64,000 nucleotides of DNA from assembly GCF_002979775.1 (NCBI RefSeq), contig NZ_PCPR01000018.1, positions 47,998-111,997 on the forward strand. Direction: 5' to 3'. Positions 43,848-53,251 of the stretch are shown here, one piece after another (positions within the stretch are counted from its first letter, which is position 1; the number at the start of each line of letters is the position of its first letter). Source of the DNA: Arthrobacter sp. MYb23. GTDB taxonomy: Bacteria > Actinomycetota > Actinomycetes > Actinomycetales > Micrococcaceae. Both the position numbers and the translations under genes were made by a program. A model generated the notes under the pieces. That model saw nothing but the letters and a program-made list of their open reading frames with translations. It made no database searches and was not told the origin of the DNA.

Positions 43848-45377
43848 ATGCTGGTTATCATTCCGGACACGAACATTCTCGCTGCTTCCCCTTCGCTTGC
43901 GTCGCCTGCATGGCAGTCGCTGATTCAGCACCGAGAAGAATGGCAGCTTCAAATCGTTGTCCCCGATGTCGTATTGATGGAGACCGTGAACGTAGTGCGG
44001 AGGTCCTGGACAGCCGAACAAGAGAAGCTGAAAGGGCTAAAAGTAGGGGAATTTGGTCTCGGAGACGCTGCAGAGGCTCTACACGACGGTATTCAACAAC
44101 ACATTGATGCCTACGAAGGTGAACTACAGCGCAAGCTCGCCGATATCGGTACCCGAGTTTTTCCAATGCCGCCAGTCGATCATTTGGAGGTTGCCCGCCG
44201 TGCCTCCAATCGAACTCCGCCGTATCAAGGGGAGTCCAAAGACGGCTATAGGGATACTCTAATCTGGCTCACCGTAATGGCGGTGGCAGACGAATACTCA
44301 TCTGAGCATATTTGGTTCGTCAGTGACAATACGAAGGACTTCGGACCAAAAGGTAACGACTGGACAGGACCGAACATAGGTGCCCGGACCGACTGCCCCA
44401 TTCTGTTCCACCCCGGCTTGAACCAAGAACTTGCTTCACGGGGTGTAGCAAAGCGAGTAAATTTCGTGACCAACCTTCAACTCCTCGAGCAGCACATCGC
44501 TGCACTCCATGGTCCAATTTCCCCCGAGGAACTGGCTCGTCTGACCTCCGAGCTCGATTTCGCTTCCTTGAACGGCATACTCGAGATGATGCCAAAAGGT
44601 TCAAAGGTCGTCCCCTCTGAGGCGGCCCTCAACCCTAGCATCACCCAGGCTTTCCTACACCACCTCACAGTCAATGAGGCCCCTTGGAATTTCACCGATG
44701 CTGCGAGGCGAGGAGAAGGCAGGTGGACAGCCAGCTACACCGCCGACGCAAAAGTGGAGTTGACCACCTTCACAGGTGAAGGGACACCGGGCGTCGTCAC
44801 CAAAGACCTACGCCTTTCAGGTTTTGTAAATATCAAACAACCTAATGAAGTGGAAAAGCTCGAAATCACTACAATGGGCTCCTTGCCCGATGATCCTGAC
44901 AGGGTTTTGTGGGAGATGGATCATGATTCATTGAGGGGTGTGGCAGGGTTCTCTGGCACCTTCAACCTGCCGCCCGGCTTCCTAGACAATGTGCACTTTC
45001 AGCCTCCTTCTGGGTTCATGGAGGGGCTGAAGTTTGAGCCGCCCGCGGGGTTCATGGAAGGGCTGAAGTTTGAGCCGCCTGCGGGGTTCATGGAAGGGCT
45101 GAAGTTTGAGCCGCCCGCGGGGTTCATGGAAGGGCTGAAGTTTGAGCCGCCCGCAGGGTTCATGGAAGGGCTGAAGTTTGAGCCGCCCGCAGGGTTCATG
45201 GAAGGACTGAAGTTCCGGCTGCCACCAGGCTTCAAAACTGGGAATAGTCCTCGGAAACCTAGCTCTGATCATGGGAAGGTGGCTCAACCTGATGGAATGG
45301 AGGAAGCCGCAAACGACAAGGACGAAACTGGTGGCCCGGCGGGGCCGACTGCAGGGGAAGAGAATCCAGAATCCTGA
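43848..45377 (+). CDS. PIN-domain protein with C-terminal 12-residue repeats
   Basis: 509 residues. The N-terminal ~170 residues are a PIN-like nuclease domain of the DUF4935 kind: Asp7 (IIPDTNIL), Glu45 (VVLMETVN), Asp132/Asp136 (KDGYRDTLIW) and Asp160/Asp164 (FVSDNTKDF) are the expected metal ligands. A middle domain (about 200-385) is not recognised. Residues 389-460 hold six GFMEGLKF units spaced 12 residues apart, then a charged tail. Probably an RNA-cutting enzyme; no antitoxin-like small gene lies next to it, so a classic VapBC toxin is unlikely. Starts about 730 bases right of the tRNA scar. Confidence 0.8.
   Translation: MLVIIPDTNILAASPSLASPAWQSLIQHREEWQLQIVVPDVVLMETVNVVRRSWTAEQEKLKGLKVGEFGLGDAAEALHDGIQQHIDAYEGELQRKLADIGTRVFPMPPVDHLEVARRASNRTPPYQGESKDGYRDTLIWLTVMAVADEYSSEHIWFVSDNTKDFGPKGNDWTGPNIGARTDCPILFHPGLNQELASRGVAKRVNFVTNLQLLEQHIAALHGPISPEELARLTSELDFASLNGILEMMPKGSKVVPSEAALNPSITQAFLHHLTVNEAPWNFTDAARRGEGRWTASYTADAKVELTTFTGEGTPGVVTKDLRLSGFVNIKQPNEVEKLEITTMGSLPDDPDRVLWEMDHDSLRGVAGFSGTFNLPPGFLDNVHFQPPSGFMEGLKFEPPAGFMEGLKFEPPAGFMEGLKFEPPAGFMEGLKFEPPAGFMEGLKFEPPAGFMEGLKFRLPPGFKTGNSPRKPSSDHGKVAQPDGMEEAANDKDETGGPAGPTAGEENPES
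45012..45227 (+). repeat. Six tandem 36-base repeats inside the PIN gene
   Basis: Units of 36 bases encode GFMEGLKFEPPA; units 2-5 are almost identical in DNA (only third-base changes such as CCC/CCT and GCG/GCA), which points to recent expansion. Degenerate units flank them (GFLDNVHFQPPS before, RLPPGFKTG after). There are no spacers, so this is not a CRISPR array. Confidence 0.95.
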
Positions 45378-46396
45378 GTGAACCGAACTGTGTCAGGCAC
45401 GATTGAACCCATGACGGAAGCTACGGGACATCCTGGATTTGAGTATGGCCGCGTACTTCGGCCCGATCAGGGAATGATCGAGGAGCAGGAAAAATGCCTG
45501 CCCGACCTCCACGATGCGGCACGTTGCGGGCCGTCCGAGCATTCAGGTTGACGAAAGGCTGGTTTGCGGCGAATCCCGCGGCCAAAGGGCCCGTGCGATC
45601 GGAACGCCATTCATTGGTCGACATGAAGGAAATACCAGCCGCAGCATTTGTCCTGAGCCGCGCCATTGCACGGACCCAGAGCAGCCCTCCTGTCTTCGCG
45701 TGGTTCAGCCTAGTCGGCAAGAATTCTGTACCTGCTGCCAAATAGTTGGTAGGTTAGTACGCCCTCGACGGCGCCCCGTCTTGCCTCCCGACTCTCTGCC
45801 AATACTGGCAGATTCATTTGGAAGTCAAGAACCGCCAATGCGGAGCACAGAGATGTACCTGTCGCGTACGCGGACGGGCTACAAGGGCAGCCCCGGTTCA
45901 GTACATAGGCTGATGCGGCTGAGTAGTCGTTATCGCTTCAATGTTTGGACGACCAGGAGAGGCGGCCCCGGAACTGTTTGGTCGTTTGCCAGACGTCGCA
46001 GATTCAACCAAGGGAACGCACATTGGTCTAGCGGAGGCCTCGCCTAGACCGTCGATGATCTTCCGTCGATCCTGCAGCAGCAGGGGCAAACCGATGGGGA
46101 TTAGACATAGTCCAACGCGACAGGTCTGGACATTGCTACACGTGTTGTTTCCTTCCAAAACACAGCGCTTGTCAGTTGCTCAACCTAGTCAACCCTCCGG
46201 AATCAGGGATCTTCCCCAGGCGCTGGGCAGTCTTAGCAGCAACCGTGGTACGTCTGACTGGAATGCGAAGGCAACACTGGTTGTTTCCGCTTGGCACCCC
46301 TCCGATATGCTGAAGGCGTGGTCCGGGCAGCTTCACTGAGAAGCATCTCATTGGCTGCCTATCGCATTCTCGCTCCGCCGTCTCGTTAGGGATACA
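45378..46396. other. 1-kb stretch without a supported gene
   Basis: Several overlapping frames in both strands, none with a ribosome site plus family pattern. A short frame from ATG 45411 (MTEATGHPGFEYGRVLRPDQ) ends after about 46 codons. It may be debris of earlier insertions. G+C falls toward the right end. Confidence 0.5.
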
Positions 46397-47914
46397 TTGC
46401 CTTTACTTTTCCTAGTAGATCCCTCACACGAACTTGTTGACTTCCCAGAACTGACGACCATCGTGCTGAGAACTGATTCCTGGGATGATTATGGGTTTGG
46501 CACGTCCTTTTCCATGCATGTACTTAAGGGTTCAGAAACGAAGCTCCTAGGTATAACAAAAATTGCCCGTCGAGGCATGATATCGGAAGGAACATGGGCA
46601 CCGACTAGGTACACCGATGTCCCTCCAGTTTTTGAAGATCTTGGCCCTGAATATTTCTCGCTTGGCACGGATGCTGATTTCTATCGCGTGATTGTCGATG
46701 AATTTGGTTCGGCAAGAGCAACGACCATACTGCAATCTTTACGTGATCTAGCAAGCCTTCCGAATTTATTGGATGACGCACTGAAGGAAATGGCTGTGCA
46801 AAAGTCATTATTTCGCTACATTACAGTTCCTACAGTGCAAGATCAATTCGCAACAATCCTAAGTGGCGAGCTTGGTAAGTCGCGGTTTTCTATTTCATAC
46901 ATACTTCGGCCTGAGGATGAATCCTCTCCGCGAATGACCTTCACTGTTGACCCCGACAAAAAATTGCCAAGTAATGTGCATGCGGTAATTGGTGCGAACG
47001 GTACAGGGAAGACAACTGCACTGCGCAACATCCGATGGGCGCTCGATGACAGTGACGACAAATTGCACAAGAGTGAGCACGTTGTTCTTTCAGATCGCGA
47101 CCGCATTGCCGGATTAGTTTCTGTTAGTTTCAGCCCGTTTGAAGTATTTCCGGTCAAGAATCGAAATGATCTCGATCAAGCCCGGTTTCGTGTAACAAAC
47201 GTTGGCCTTTCAGCCATAACGGCACGGCCCACTACCGACACCGAAGAGGAATGGCGCGCGCAGTCCTACGCTCAGAACAAGGAATATCGGGCTCTCATAA
47301 AAGGTTGTGCCACCGACAGAGCCTCTCGGCTAGTCGAGGCAATGCGATATCTCGCCCAGGCGGATGCGGTTCTCGAGCAACACGGGATTGAAGATCTCGA
47401 CGCCCTCCATGATCTGGATTTTTCGGCGCTTAGCTCTGGTCACAAGATAGTTATGCTCACTCTCGCAAGCCTCGTTTGCTACTGTGAGGAGAAGACCTTA
47501 GTTCTTATCGATGAACCTGAGTCTTTCCTGCACCCTCCGCTACTGGGTGCCTTCACGCGGGCACTCTCTTGGTTAATGACCGAGACAAATGGCTTGGCCA
47601 TAATTGCGACTCACTCACCAGTCGTGCTACAAGAAGTGCCGAAGAGATGCGCGTGGAAAGTTTGGAGTGTGGGCGCCCTGAGCGAAGTTTCGGCTGTTGA
47701 AATCGAAACATTCGGCGAGAACCTTGGGTTATTAACCCGCGAGATATTCGGACTGGAACTTGATAAATCCGGCTATCACGCTCTGCTCAGAGACACCGCA
47801 AAGAAGAGCCGTAGCTATGAAGATGCTTTGGATACGCTTGGAGGGGAGCTTGGTGAAGAGGCAAAGCTACTACTTCGTTCCTTGGTGCGCCGCAATGGCC
47901 GGATGAGCCTATGA
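46397..47914 (+). CDS. AAA/ABC-type ATPase of a Septu-like pair
   Basis: 505 residues from TTG 46397, preceded by AGGGA. Walker A GANGTGKT at 199-206, ABC-like signature LSSGHK at 345-350, Walker B LVLIDEPES with Asp372/Glu373, and the H-loop IATHSPVVL. The N-terminal ~195 residues lack known motifs. The gene overlaps the HNH gene by ATGA. ATPase plus HNH in this order is the make-up of Septu (PtuA/PtuB) anti-phage systems, in which the ATPase gates the nuclease. Low G+C compared with the neighbours suggests transfer. Confidence 0.82.
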   Translation: MPLLFLVDPSHELVDFPELTTIVLRTDSWDDYGFGTSFSMHVLKGSETKLLGITKIARRGMISEGTWAPTRYTDVPPVFEDLGPEYFSLGTDADFYRVIVDEFGSARATTILQSLRDLASLPNLLDDALKEMAVQKSLFRYITVPTVQDQFATILSGELGKSRFSISYILRPEDESSPRMTFTVDPDKKLPSNVHAVIGANGTGKTTALRNIRWALDDSDDKLHKSEHVVLSDRDRIAGLVSVSFSPFEVFPVKNRNDLDQARFRVTNVGLSAITARPTTDTEEEWRAQSYAQNKEYRALIKGCATDRASRLVEAMRYLAQADAVLEQHGIEDLDALHDLDFSALSSGHKIVMLTLASLVCYCEEKTLVLIDEPESFLHPPLLGAFTRALSWLMTETNGLAIIATHSPVVLQEVPKRCAWKVWSVGALSEVSAVEIETFGENLGLLTREIFGLELDKSGYHALLRDTAKKSRSYEDALDTLGGELGEEAKLLLRSLVRRNGRMSL

Positions 47915-48729
47915 TGTCTCTCGACCCTGTCCCAATGTCAGGAGCCGAAGTGCGGGCAGAGTTCGTAGCCGGGATTAGAGACAACGCACGCCGTGACCGG
48001 ATCATCGCTGATGAAGACAACATCGTCGTCGAAGAGGCGGCCTTCCGGTCTCATGCTCTCTGGGGCACTGCAGGATCGCTGACTCCTAAATCATTTTCGA
48101 AGACGATTCATGAAGATATGGAATGGCTCTATAATCAGCGCCTTGTCAAGAGTGTCAAAGGTCGTTCCATATGGGAACGCATTCTTAAACTGGGGGGAGA
48201 AAAATGCCCACTGTGCCATATTGCTAAATCACGGACGCTGGATCATTCGATTCCCAAAGCGGTACATCCCCGCTTATCGGTAGAGCCAATGAATTTAGTT
48301 CCGGCGTGTCGCGACTGTAATCTCGAGAGAAACGTTGGCCGTGGAAACATGTCCTTGAGTCCGTACTTCGATAGATGGGCAGCGGACCTCCGCTGGCTCG
48401 TCGCCACCGTTCCGAACCCCCAACATCCCGAGGACCTCATCTTTGCCCCAGAGCGACACGGAGATCTCTCGGATCAACGCTGGGAGAGTCTCACCGCGTT
48501 CTTCGAAGATACCGACCTGGGAAGTCGGTACACTAACTTAGCGGTAGACGAGTTCTTTCCGCTGCGTGCTGCCCTTCGCAGCAGCTTTGGAGGACCTCCC
48601 CCCATCGACGACGTGGAAGCTGTCCTGTCGGAACGACATATAGCTTGGCGGGACCAGCTCGGCCATAATAGGTGGCAAACTGCGGCTTACGAGGCTTGGT
48701 TTCAAACGGCCCGGGTAATTCCGTGGTGA
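47911..48729 (+). CDS. HNH endonuclease of a Septu-like pair
   Basis: 272 residues. Zinc-knuckle HNH domain in the middle: Cys99-x2-Cys102, Asp111-His112 (LDHSIPKAVHP), Asn128 (MNLVPACRDCN), Cys133-x2-Cys136. This is an HNH of the PtuB/McrA kind. Start ATG overlaps the stop of the ATPase, so the two are made together. The C-terminal ~130 residues (FDRWAADLRWLV onward) are unassigned and could bind the ATPase. Function as nuclease is firm by motif; role in phage defence is inferred from the pair. Confidence 0.82.
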   Translation: MMSLDPVPMSGAEVRAEFVAGIRDNARRDRIIADEDNIVVEEAAFRSHALWGTAGSLTPKSFSKTIHEDMEWLYNQRLVKSVKGRSIWERILKLGGEKCPLCHIAKSRTLDHSIPKAVHPRLSVEPMNLVPACRDCNLERNVGRGNMSLSPYFDRWAADLRWLVATVPNPQHPEDLIFAPERHGDLSDQRWESLTAFFEDTDLGSRYTNLAVDEFFPLRAALRSSFGGPPPIDDVEAVLSERHIAWRDQLGHNRWQTAAYEAWFQTARVIPW

Positions 48730-48995
48730 GGGACGAATGGTCGAAACCGTGCCGCGGCGCGGCGCCTATTCTGTTCAGTCCGCCGTCGCCATAGTTCGTC
48801 CGCGAGTGCAACGCGGATGCGGGACCTATAATTGCCTTCGGCCCCAGCGTGCTGGGGCGGCAACGTTCGCAGTTTGCCGCGCGCGCCCCTCGTCGAGCAG
48901 GTAGTCCCCCACCTCGTCTTACTCGAAGGACATAGCTACTCCATGTCGTACTCCGCGCCTCGTCAGGAGCACCCGAGGATCCGAGTGCAACGAGT

Positions 48996-49295
48996 CTAGT
49001 CGAGGAAGAAGGCGATGATCTTCTCGTCGGTGACCAGAATGGTCTCTGGAGCCACGCCAAATCCTCCTGCGAGCTCGACCGATCCTGAAAGGGCGGTCTC
49101 CACGTCCGGCGAGAAGGTCCGTTCGATTAGTCCGAGATAGGCGGCCATGCCTTGCTCTAATGTCACCATGAGTTCCTGGTACTCGATGGCAAGCTGCTCG
49201 TGGAGCACACGCTGCTCGAGGAAGTATCGTTCGATCAGGTCGGCCTCCCGCCTCGATAGTGACGATGGGAAAAGAGTATCGACTACGAGTGACAA
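48996..49295 (-). CDS. Small hypothetical protein
   Basis: 99 residues from TTG 49295; GGAGG lies 15 bases before it, a long spacing. Mostly helical, acidic, rich in leucine and glutamate (READLIERYFLEQRVLHEQLAIEYQELMVTLEQGMAAYLGLIERTF), ending ETILVTDEKIIAFFLD. The amino-acid pattern looks like a real soluble protein, though I know no family for it. Lies alone on the minus strand between two plus-strand defence-like units. The weak start leaves doubt. Confidence 0.45.
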   Translation of the reverse strand: MSLVVDTLFPSSLSRREADLIERYFLEQRVLHEQLAIEYQELMVTLEQGMAAYLGLIERTFSPDVETALSGSVELAGGFGVAPETILVTDEKIIAFFLD

Positions 49296-49909
49296 ATTTG
49301 GGCGTGCCGCCTCCCCACCCGCTCACTTTCTAAAGCGCTGCCGTCTACCTTGATCGGCGGGCAGCGCATTTTTGCAACGGAATCAGGCAGGTCTAACAGA
49401 CACTTTGTCCTCACGCCCCCGGGGCTATGGCAAGTCAGCGGGTGTGACCTCCGGTTCCCCCAAGATGGAGAAAGCAAACTGTTTCAGGCCGAACGCAGGG
49501 ACGTCCGTCGCAGTTTGATCACGGAGAGGCATCATGTCGCAGGTTCCATGGCAGTCCTAGTGCGGACTGTCATATTGGCACGGCAGTGCTTCACGTGGGC
49601 GAAAGACTGTATCTAAGCGCCATTCACGTGGCACATGGCGACTCTGAGGACACAGGCAGTATTGAGAAAGCCCTTAGAGCGCGACTTTCAGATGCTTGGC
49701 TCTGAGCTTGTTTCGGTTCCTATGAACGTAGACTCCGCCTGAAGACGGAACGTTGGAAGTGGAGACGTTGTTGACTTGCGAAATTGCGGCCGAGCTGCAT
49801 GACGCGCCAGCGACACGTTCGTGTTCTGTTGAAGGATCAACCCGCGCTACTGCAACAATGTCATTCATTGATTCGATTGACTGCCGGCTGATTGCCGGGG
49901 GTGGGGGTA
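49296..49909. other. Gene-free stretch before the TerB operon
   Basis: No supported gene. It must hold the promoter of the operon starting at 49910. CCGGCTGATTGCCGG at about 49885-49899 is a short hairpin just before the start and could affect translation of the first gene. Confidence 0.45.
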
Positions 49910-52900
49910 ATGGTGGGGTTTTACGTTCGGAAGAGCCTGAAGGCAGGTCCATTCAGGTTTAACCTGAGCAAGTCCGGGCTTGGCGTCAGCGCCGGTGTTC
50001 CAGGTTTTCGAGTTGGTTCCGGTCCTCGTGGCAACTATGTACGTATGGGTGCCGGCGGTGTCTACTATCAGGCTTCGGTCGGTGGAACGAAGCAGCCCGG
50101 GCAGCCTTCCGGTCCCTCCATCCTTCCCGATTCAGCATCCTCAGAGGTGGTCTTTGAGGACCAACGCGGAACCAGCGTCCAGGCGCTTGCTCCTACATCC
50201 TCAGGTGACCTTGTACAGCAGCTAAACGAGGCCGGAAAACGTAAACCACTGACTCGCTGGGTCGTCATCGCAGTCGTGTTCCTGGGCCTGATCACGATGC
50301 CTTTTGGTTTCCTTGTGTGGCTGCTCGGTATTCCTGCCATCTGGTGGGTTGTTCAGCGGGACCGTGCCAAACGGTCCGTCGTGATCTTCTATGACGTCAA
50401 TGACGGGCACGCCCGCCAATTTCAGGCGCTCCTTGACGCTGGAAGTATCTTGGGGCAATCCCAGAAGATCTGGCGCATTAACGAGGCCGGGGCGTTGCAG
50501 TCCGGGCACCAACAAAAGGTCAACGCAGGCGCTTCATCCTTGGTTGGACGGTCCATCGCTGGCTTCAGCCTCAACGGCCCACGGGAGCTGGTGACGAACA
50601 TTGCCGTACCCGGCGTAACTGCCGATAAGACGTCAATGTATTTCCTGCCGGACCGGATCCTCCTCTCGCATAACGGCACATTTGCGGACGTCACTTATGA
50701 CTCGCTGCGTATTCGTCAGCGCTCGACAAACTTCATCGAATCCCCTGGCGCGACACCTTCGGACGCGGTCCAGGTTGGATCTACGTGGCAGTACGTCAAC
50801 AAAAAGGGCGGTCCGGACCGTCGGTTTAAGAGCAATCCCGTGTTGCCCATCATGAAGTACACGGAGCTGGAGCTCGACAACGCATCCGGCTTCCGGTGGG
50901 CCCTCCAAGTATCCAGCGCAGAGGCAGCATCTCGATTCGCCAGCGAACTGGAATCAGCTGCGGGCAACGAAGTCTCTATCCCCAGGCACGCCCTCGCCGC
51001 TCCAGCGGCACCTCAGCCTAATACGACGCCTTCACCGGCGGCGCACTCGCTCACCCCAGCACCTCAGGTTCAACCCGAGCCAGCTAACCACCCAGCACCG
51101 GCCGTGTCGGTTCAGCGCAAGGCACGGTGGTATGGGCCGGAAGAGTCACTGGATCTCGGCAATGGCGTCCGCATTCCTGGCATGGTCTACGCCGGTCAGG
51201 AACTCACATCCCCGCGAGGGGGCACGGAGCCGTCCTTGATCAACCCCGCGCTTCGGGTCGACTCCCGCAACCCGGACTGGGCGGGCCAATGCTTGAATTA
51301 CTGGCCCTCCTATGCCGACATCACGCCGGCCGGACGAGCCGCTTACCTTTCTTGGTTGGCCCAAGGCCGCCGACTTCCGGATACACCGATCGGTTACGTT
51401 TTTCTCTTCATGTATGGGCTTGAGCGCCGGGTCCTCGTGGACATCGCCAAGCAACCAGAGTTGGCTTCCGAGCTGAGCGGTATCAAGGCTGAGATGTCGG
51501 CCCTGCTTGAAGTGTATGGGGACTCAAGTGGTTCCTTCCGATCGTACGCATCCCGCTTTATCGACGTCATCAACTTTATAATGCTGCAGGCTCAGGACGA
51601 CTCGCCCAAGGTCCCGGCCTTGACCGAATCACGGTGGGACGTGCCCTTAGCTCTCCGAGCACACCTTGGCTCCTTAGCCGCCGACGGCAAGGCCATCCCC
51701 GCCGACTGGGCGATGGCCTGGGGATGGTTCCACCCTGAAGTCGCCGTTCGCACGTCGGCGACCCGCTGTACCGAAGAATTCACACAGCTTTTCCGCCTCC
51801 GTTACCAACAGCGATTCGGCGAAGGATTCACCGTCCGGGCCGGAGCATCGAAGATGCAGCTCAGTTACACCACGGCCAATTCCCAAATTGGCGGCGCCAC
51901 CATGACGATGGGCGAAATCGCCGACGTCTTCAGCCAGCGTGCACCACAAAAGAAGCTCTCAGCCTTATTCGATGACGTCACCTCAGAACTGGACCCCTAC
52001 AGTCGCTGGCTCGGCCGCAACACCGAGAAAGCAGGAACGCTTGCGGCAGCAGCACTCCTACCGAGGGACCTACTCGTCGAAGCGGAAGGTCCGGTAGGTG
52101 ACTTCCGTACCTGGGTGACGCAAAAATTCGCAGAACACCGAAGTGTGGAACTGACCGGTCAGGATCTCTTCGAACACTGGTCCCCCAACAACGGCCAGAA
52201 ACTGTCCAAGCCGGAAGCCGTCAATCTGGCGACACTTCTCGACGGCCTCGGCATAGGTCTCGAACCCGACGTACGTTTCGGCGGCACTGCCATCACTCCA
52301 GAACTCCCCGTGGTCCTCTTTCACACGGAGCCAGGGAGCCCTCATTCTCCAACACCGTCGTACAGCACTGCCCTGACCATGACGCACCTCGCCGCCGCGG
52401 TAATTGCGGCCGACGGCGACATCTCCCCAGCCGAGCTGGACCATCTGACTGCCCACATCGAATCTTCCCTGCAACTGACCTCGGCCGAACGCACTCGGCT
52501 CCACGCACATCTCCAGTGGCTCGGGGCATCAGAGGTGAAGCTCACCGGACTGACAAAACGGCTCAGCACACTCACCACAACGCAGAAAGCAGCCTTGGGA
52601 GACATGCTGGTGACCGTCGCAGCCGCTGACGGACAGATCGCGCCGAGTGAAGTGAGTACCCTCCAGAAGATCTACAAACTTCTAGACTTGGACACCGCCG
52701 TCGTCACCAGCCGCCTCCACGCAGCTATTTCCGCACCGAACCCAGCCGCAGCGGGACCGGTTACCGTGCGTCAGGCAGGAAGACCTGATCCGGGAGTTCC
52801 CACCCCCGCGCCCCTACCGCTGACTCAGGATGCGCCGCCGGCCAGCACGTACCTCCTCGACTCATCGACGATCCAAGCAAAGATGGCCGAAACCGCGGAA

Positions 52901-53251
52901 GTCTCTGCACTTCTTGGTGACATCTTCAGTGAGGACGATCCGGCCTCTGCCGAACAACAGGCACAACCATCCCCCGCACCAAGTCCATCCGTCTCGGCGC
53001 CAAGCAACCAGCCCAGCTCAACCATCGGGGACCTGGATGCATCTCACTCCGACCTCGTCCGCGCACTTGCCGGGGTAACGCAACCCCCCTGGGCCGACTT
53101 CGAAGACCTCTCCGCACAGCACGGTTTGCTGCCGCAAGGTGCCATGGACGCCGTTAACGAAGCAGCATTGGACGCCGCCGACGAGCCGCTCCTTGAAGGC
53201 GACGAAACCCTCACCATTAACCCGACCGCACTGCAGGAGCTCCTGGCATGA
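49910..53251 (+). CDS. DUF4236-TerB_N-TerB-TerB_C membrane protein
   Basis: About 1113 residues from ATG 49910 (GGGGGT upstream; DUF4236 proteins begin just here). Order: DUF4236 (VGFYVRKSLKAGPFRFNLSKSGLGVSAG, 1-60), two membrane helices (~110-150), low-complexity linker, TerB_N (from WYGPEESLDLGNG, ~406-600), two TerB-like units with acidic metal-type motifs (AAAVIAADGDISPAELD ~826 and TVAAADGQIAPSEV ~900), TerB_C (~985-1113, STIQAKMAETAEVSALLGDIF). TerB units bind metal and act as membrane-side scaffolds in Ter stress systems. Its stop overlaps the ATPase start (ATGA). Confidence 0.85.
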   Translation: MVGFYVRKSLKAGPFRFNLSKSGLGVSAGVPGFRVGSGPRGNYVRMGAGGVYYQASVGGTKQPGQPSGPSILPDSASSEVVFEDQRGTSVQALAPTSSGDLVQQLNEAGKRKPLTRWVVIAVVFLGLITMPFGFLVWLLGIPAIWWVVQRDRAKRSVVIFYDVNDGHARQFQALLDAGSILGQSQKIWRINEAGALQSGHQQKVNAGASSLVGRSIAGFSLNGPRELVTNIAVPGVTADKTSMYFLPDRILLSHNGTFADVTYDSLRIRQRSTNFIESPGATPSDAVQVGSTWQYVNKKGGPDRRFKSNPVLPIMKYTELELDNASGFRWALQVSSAEAASRFASELESAAGNEVSIPRHALAAPAAPQPNTTPSPAAHSLTPAPQVQPEPANHPAPAVSVQRKARWYGPEESLDLGNGVRIPGMVYAGQELTSPRGGTEPSLINPALRVDSRNPDWAGQCLNYWPSYADITPAGRAAYLSWLAQGRRLPDTPIGYVFLFMYGLERRVLVDIAKQPELASELSGIKAEMSALLEVYGDSSGSFRSYASRFIDVINFIMLQAQDDSPKVPALTESRWDVPLALRAHLGSLAADGKAIPADWAMAWGWFHPEVAVRTSATRCTEEFTQLFRLRYQQRFGEGFTVRAGASKMQLSYTTANSQIGGATMTMGEIADVFSQRAPQKKLSALFDDVTSELDPYSRWLGRNTEKAGTLAAAALLPRDLLVEAEGPVGDFRTWVTQKFAEHRSVELTGQDLFEHWSPNNGQKLSKPEAVNLATLLDGLGIGLEPDVRFGGTAITPELPVVLFHTEPGSPHSPTPSYSTALTMTHLAAAVIAADGDISPAELDHLTAHIESSLQLTSAERTRLHAHLQWLGASEVKLTGLTKRLSTLTTTQKAALGDMLVTVAAADGQIAPSEVSTLQKIYKLLDLDTAVVTSRLHAAISAPNPAAAGPVTVRQAGRPDPGVPTPAPLPLTQDAPPASTYLLDSSTIQAKMAETAEVSALLGDIFSEDDPASAEQQAQPSPAPSPSVSAPSNQPSSTIGDLDASHSDLVRALAGVTQPPWADFEDLSAQHGLLPQGAMDAVNEAALDAADEPLLEGDETLTINPTALQELLA

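Noticed and set aside
45012..45227. CRISPR array
   Set aside because: The 36-base units are directly adjacent with no spacers and are in frame within the PIN gene.
44982..45287. Minus-strand repeat protein (NPAGGSNFSPSM units)
   Set aside because: It is the complement of the PIN repeat and has no ribosome site.
43848..45377. VapC-type toxin of a toxin-antitoxin pair
   Set aside because: The protein is over three times the VapC length and no small antitoxin gene precedes or follows it.
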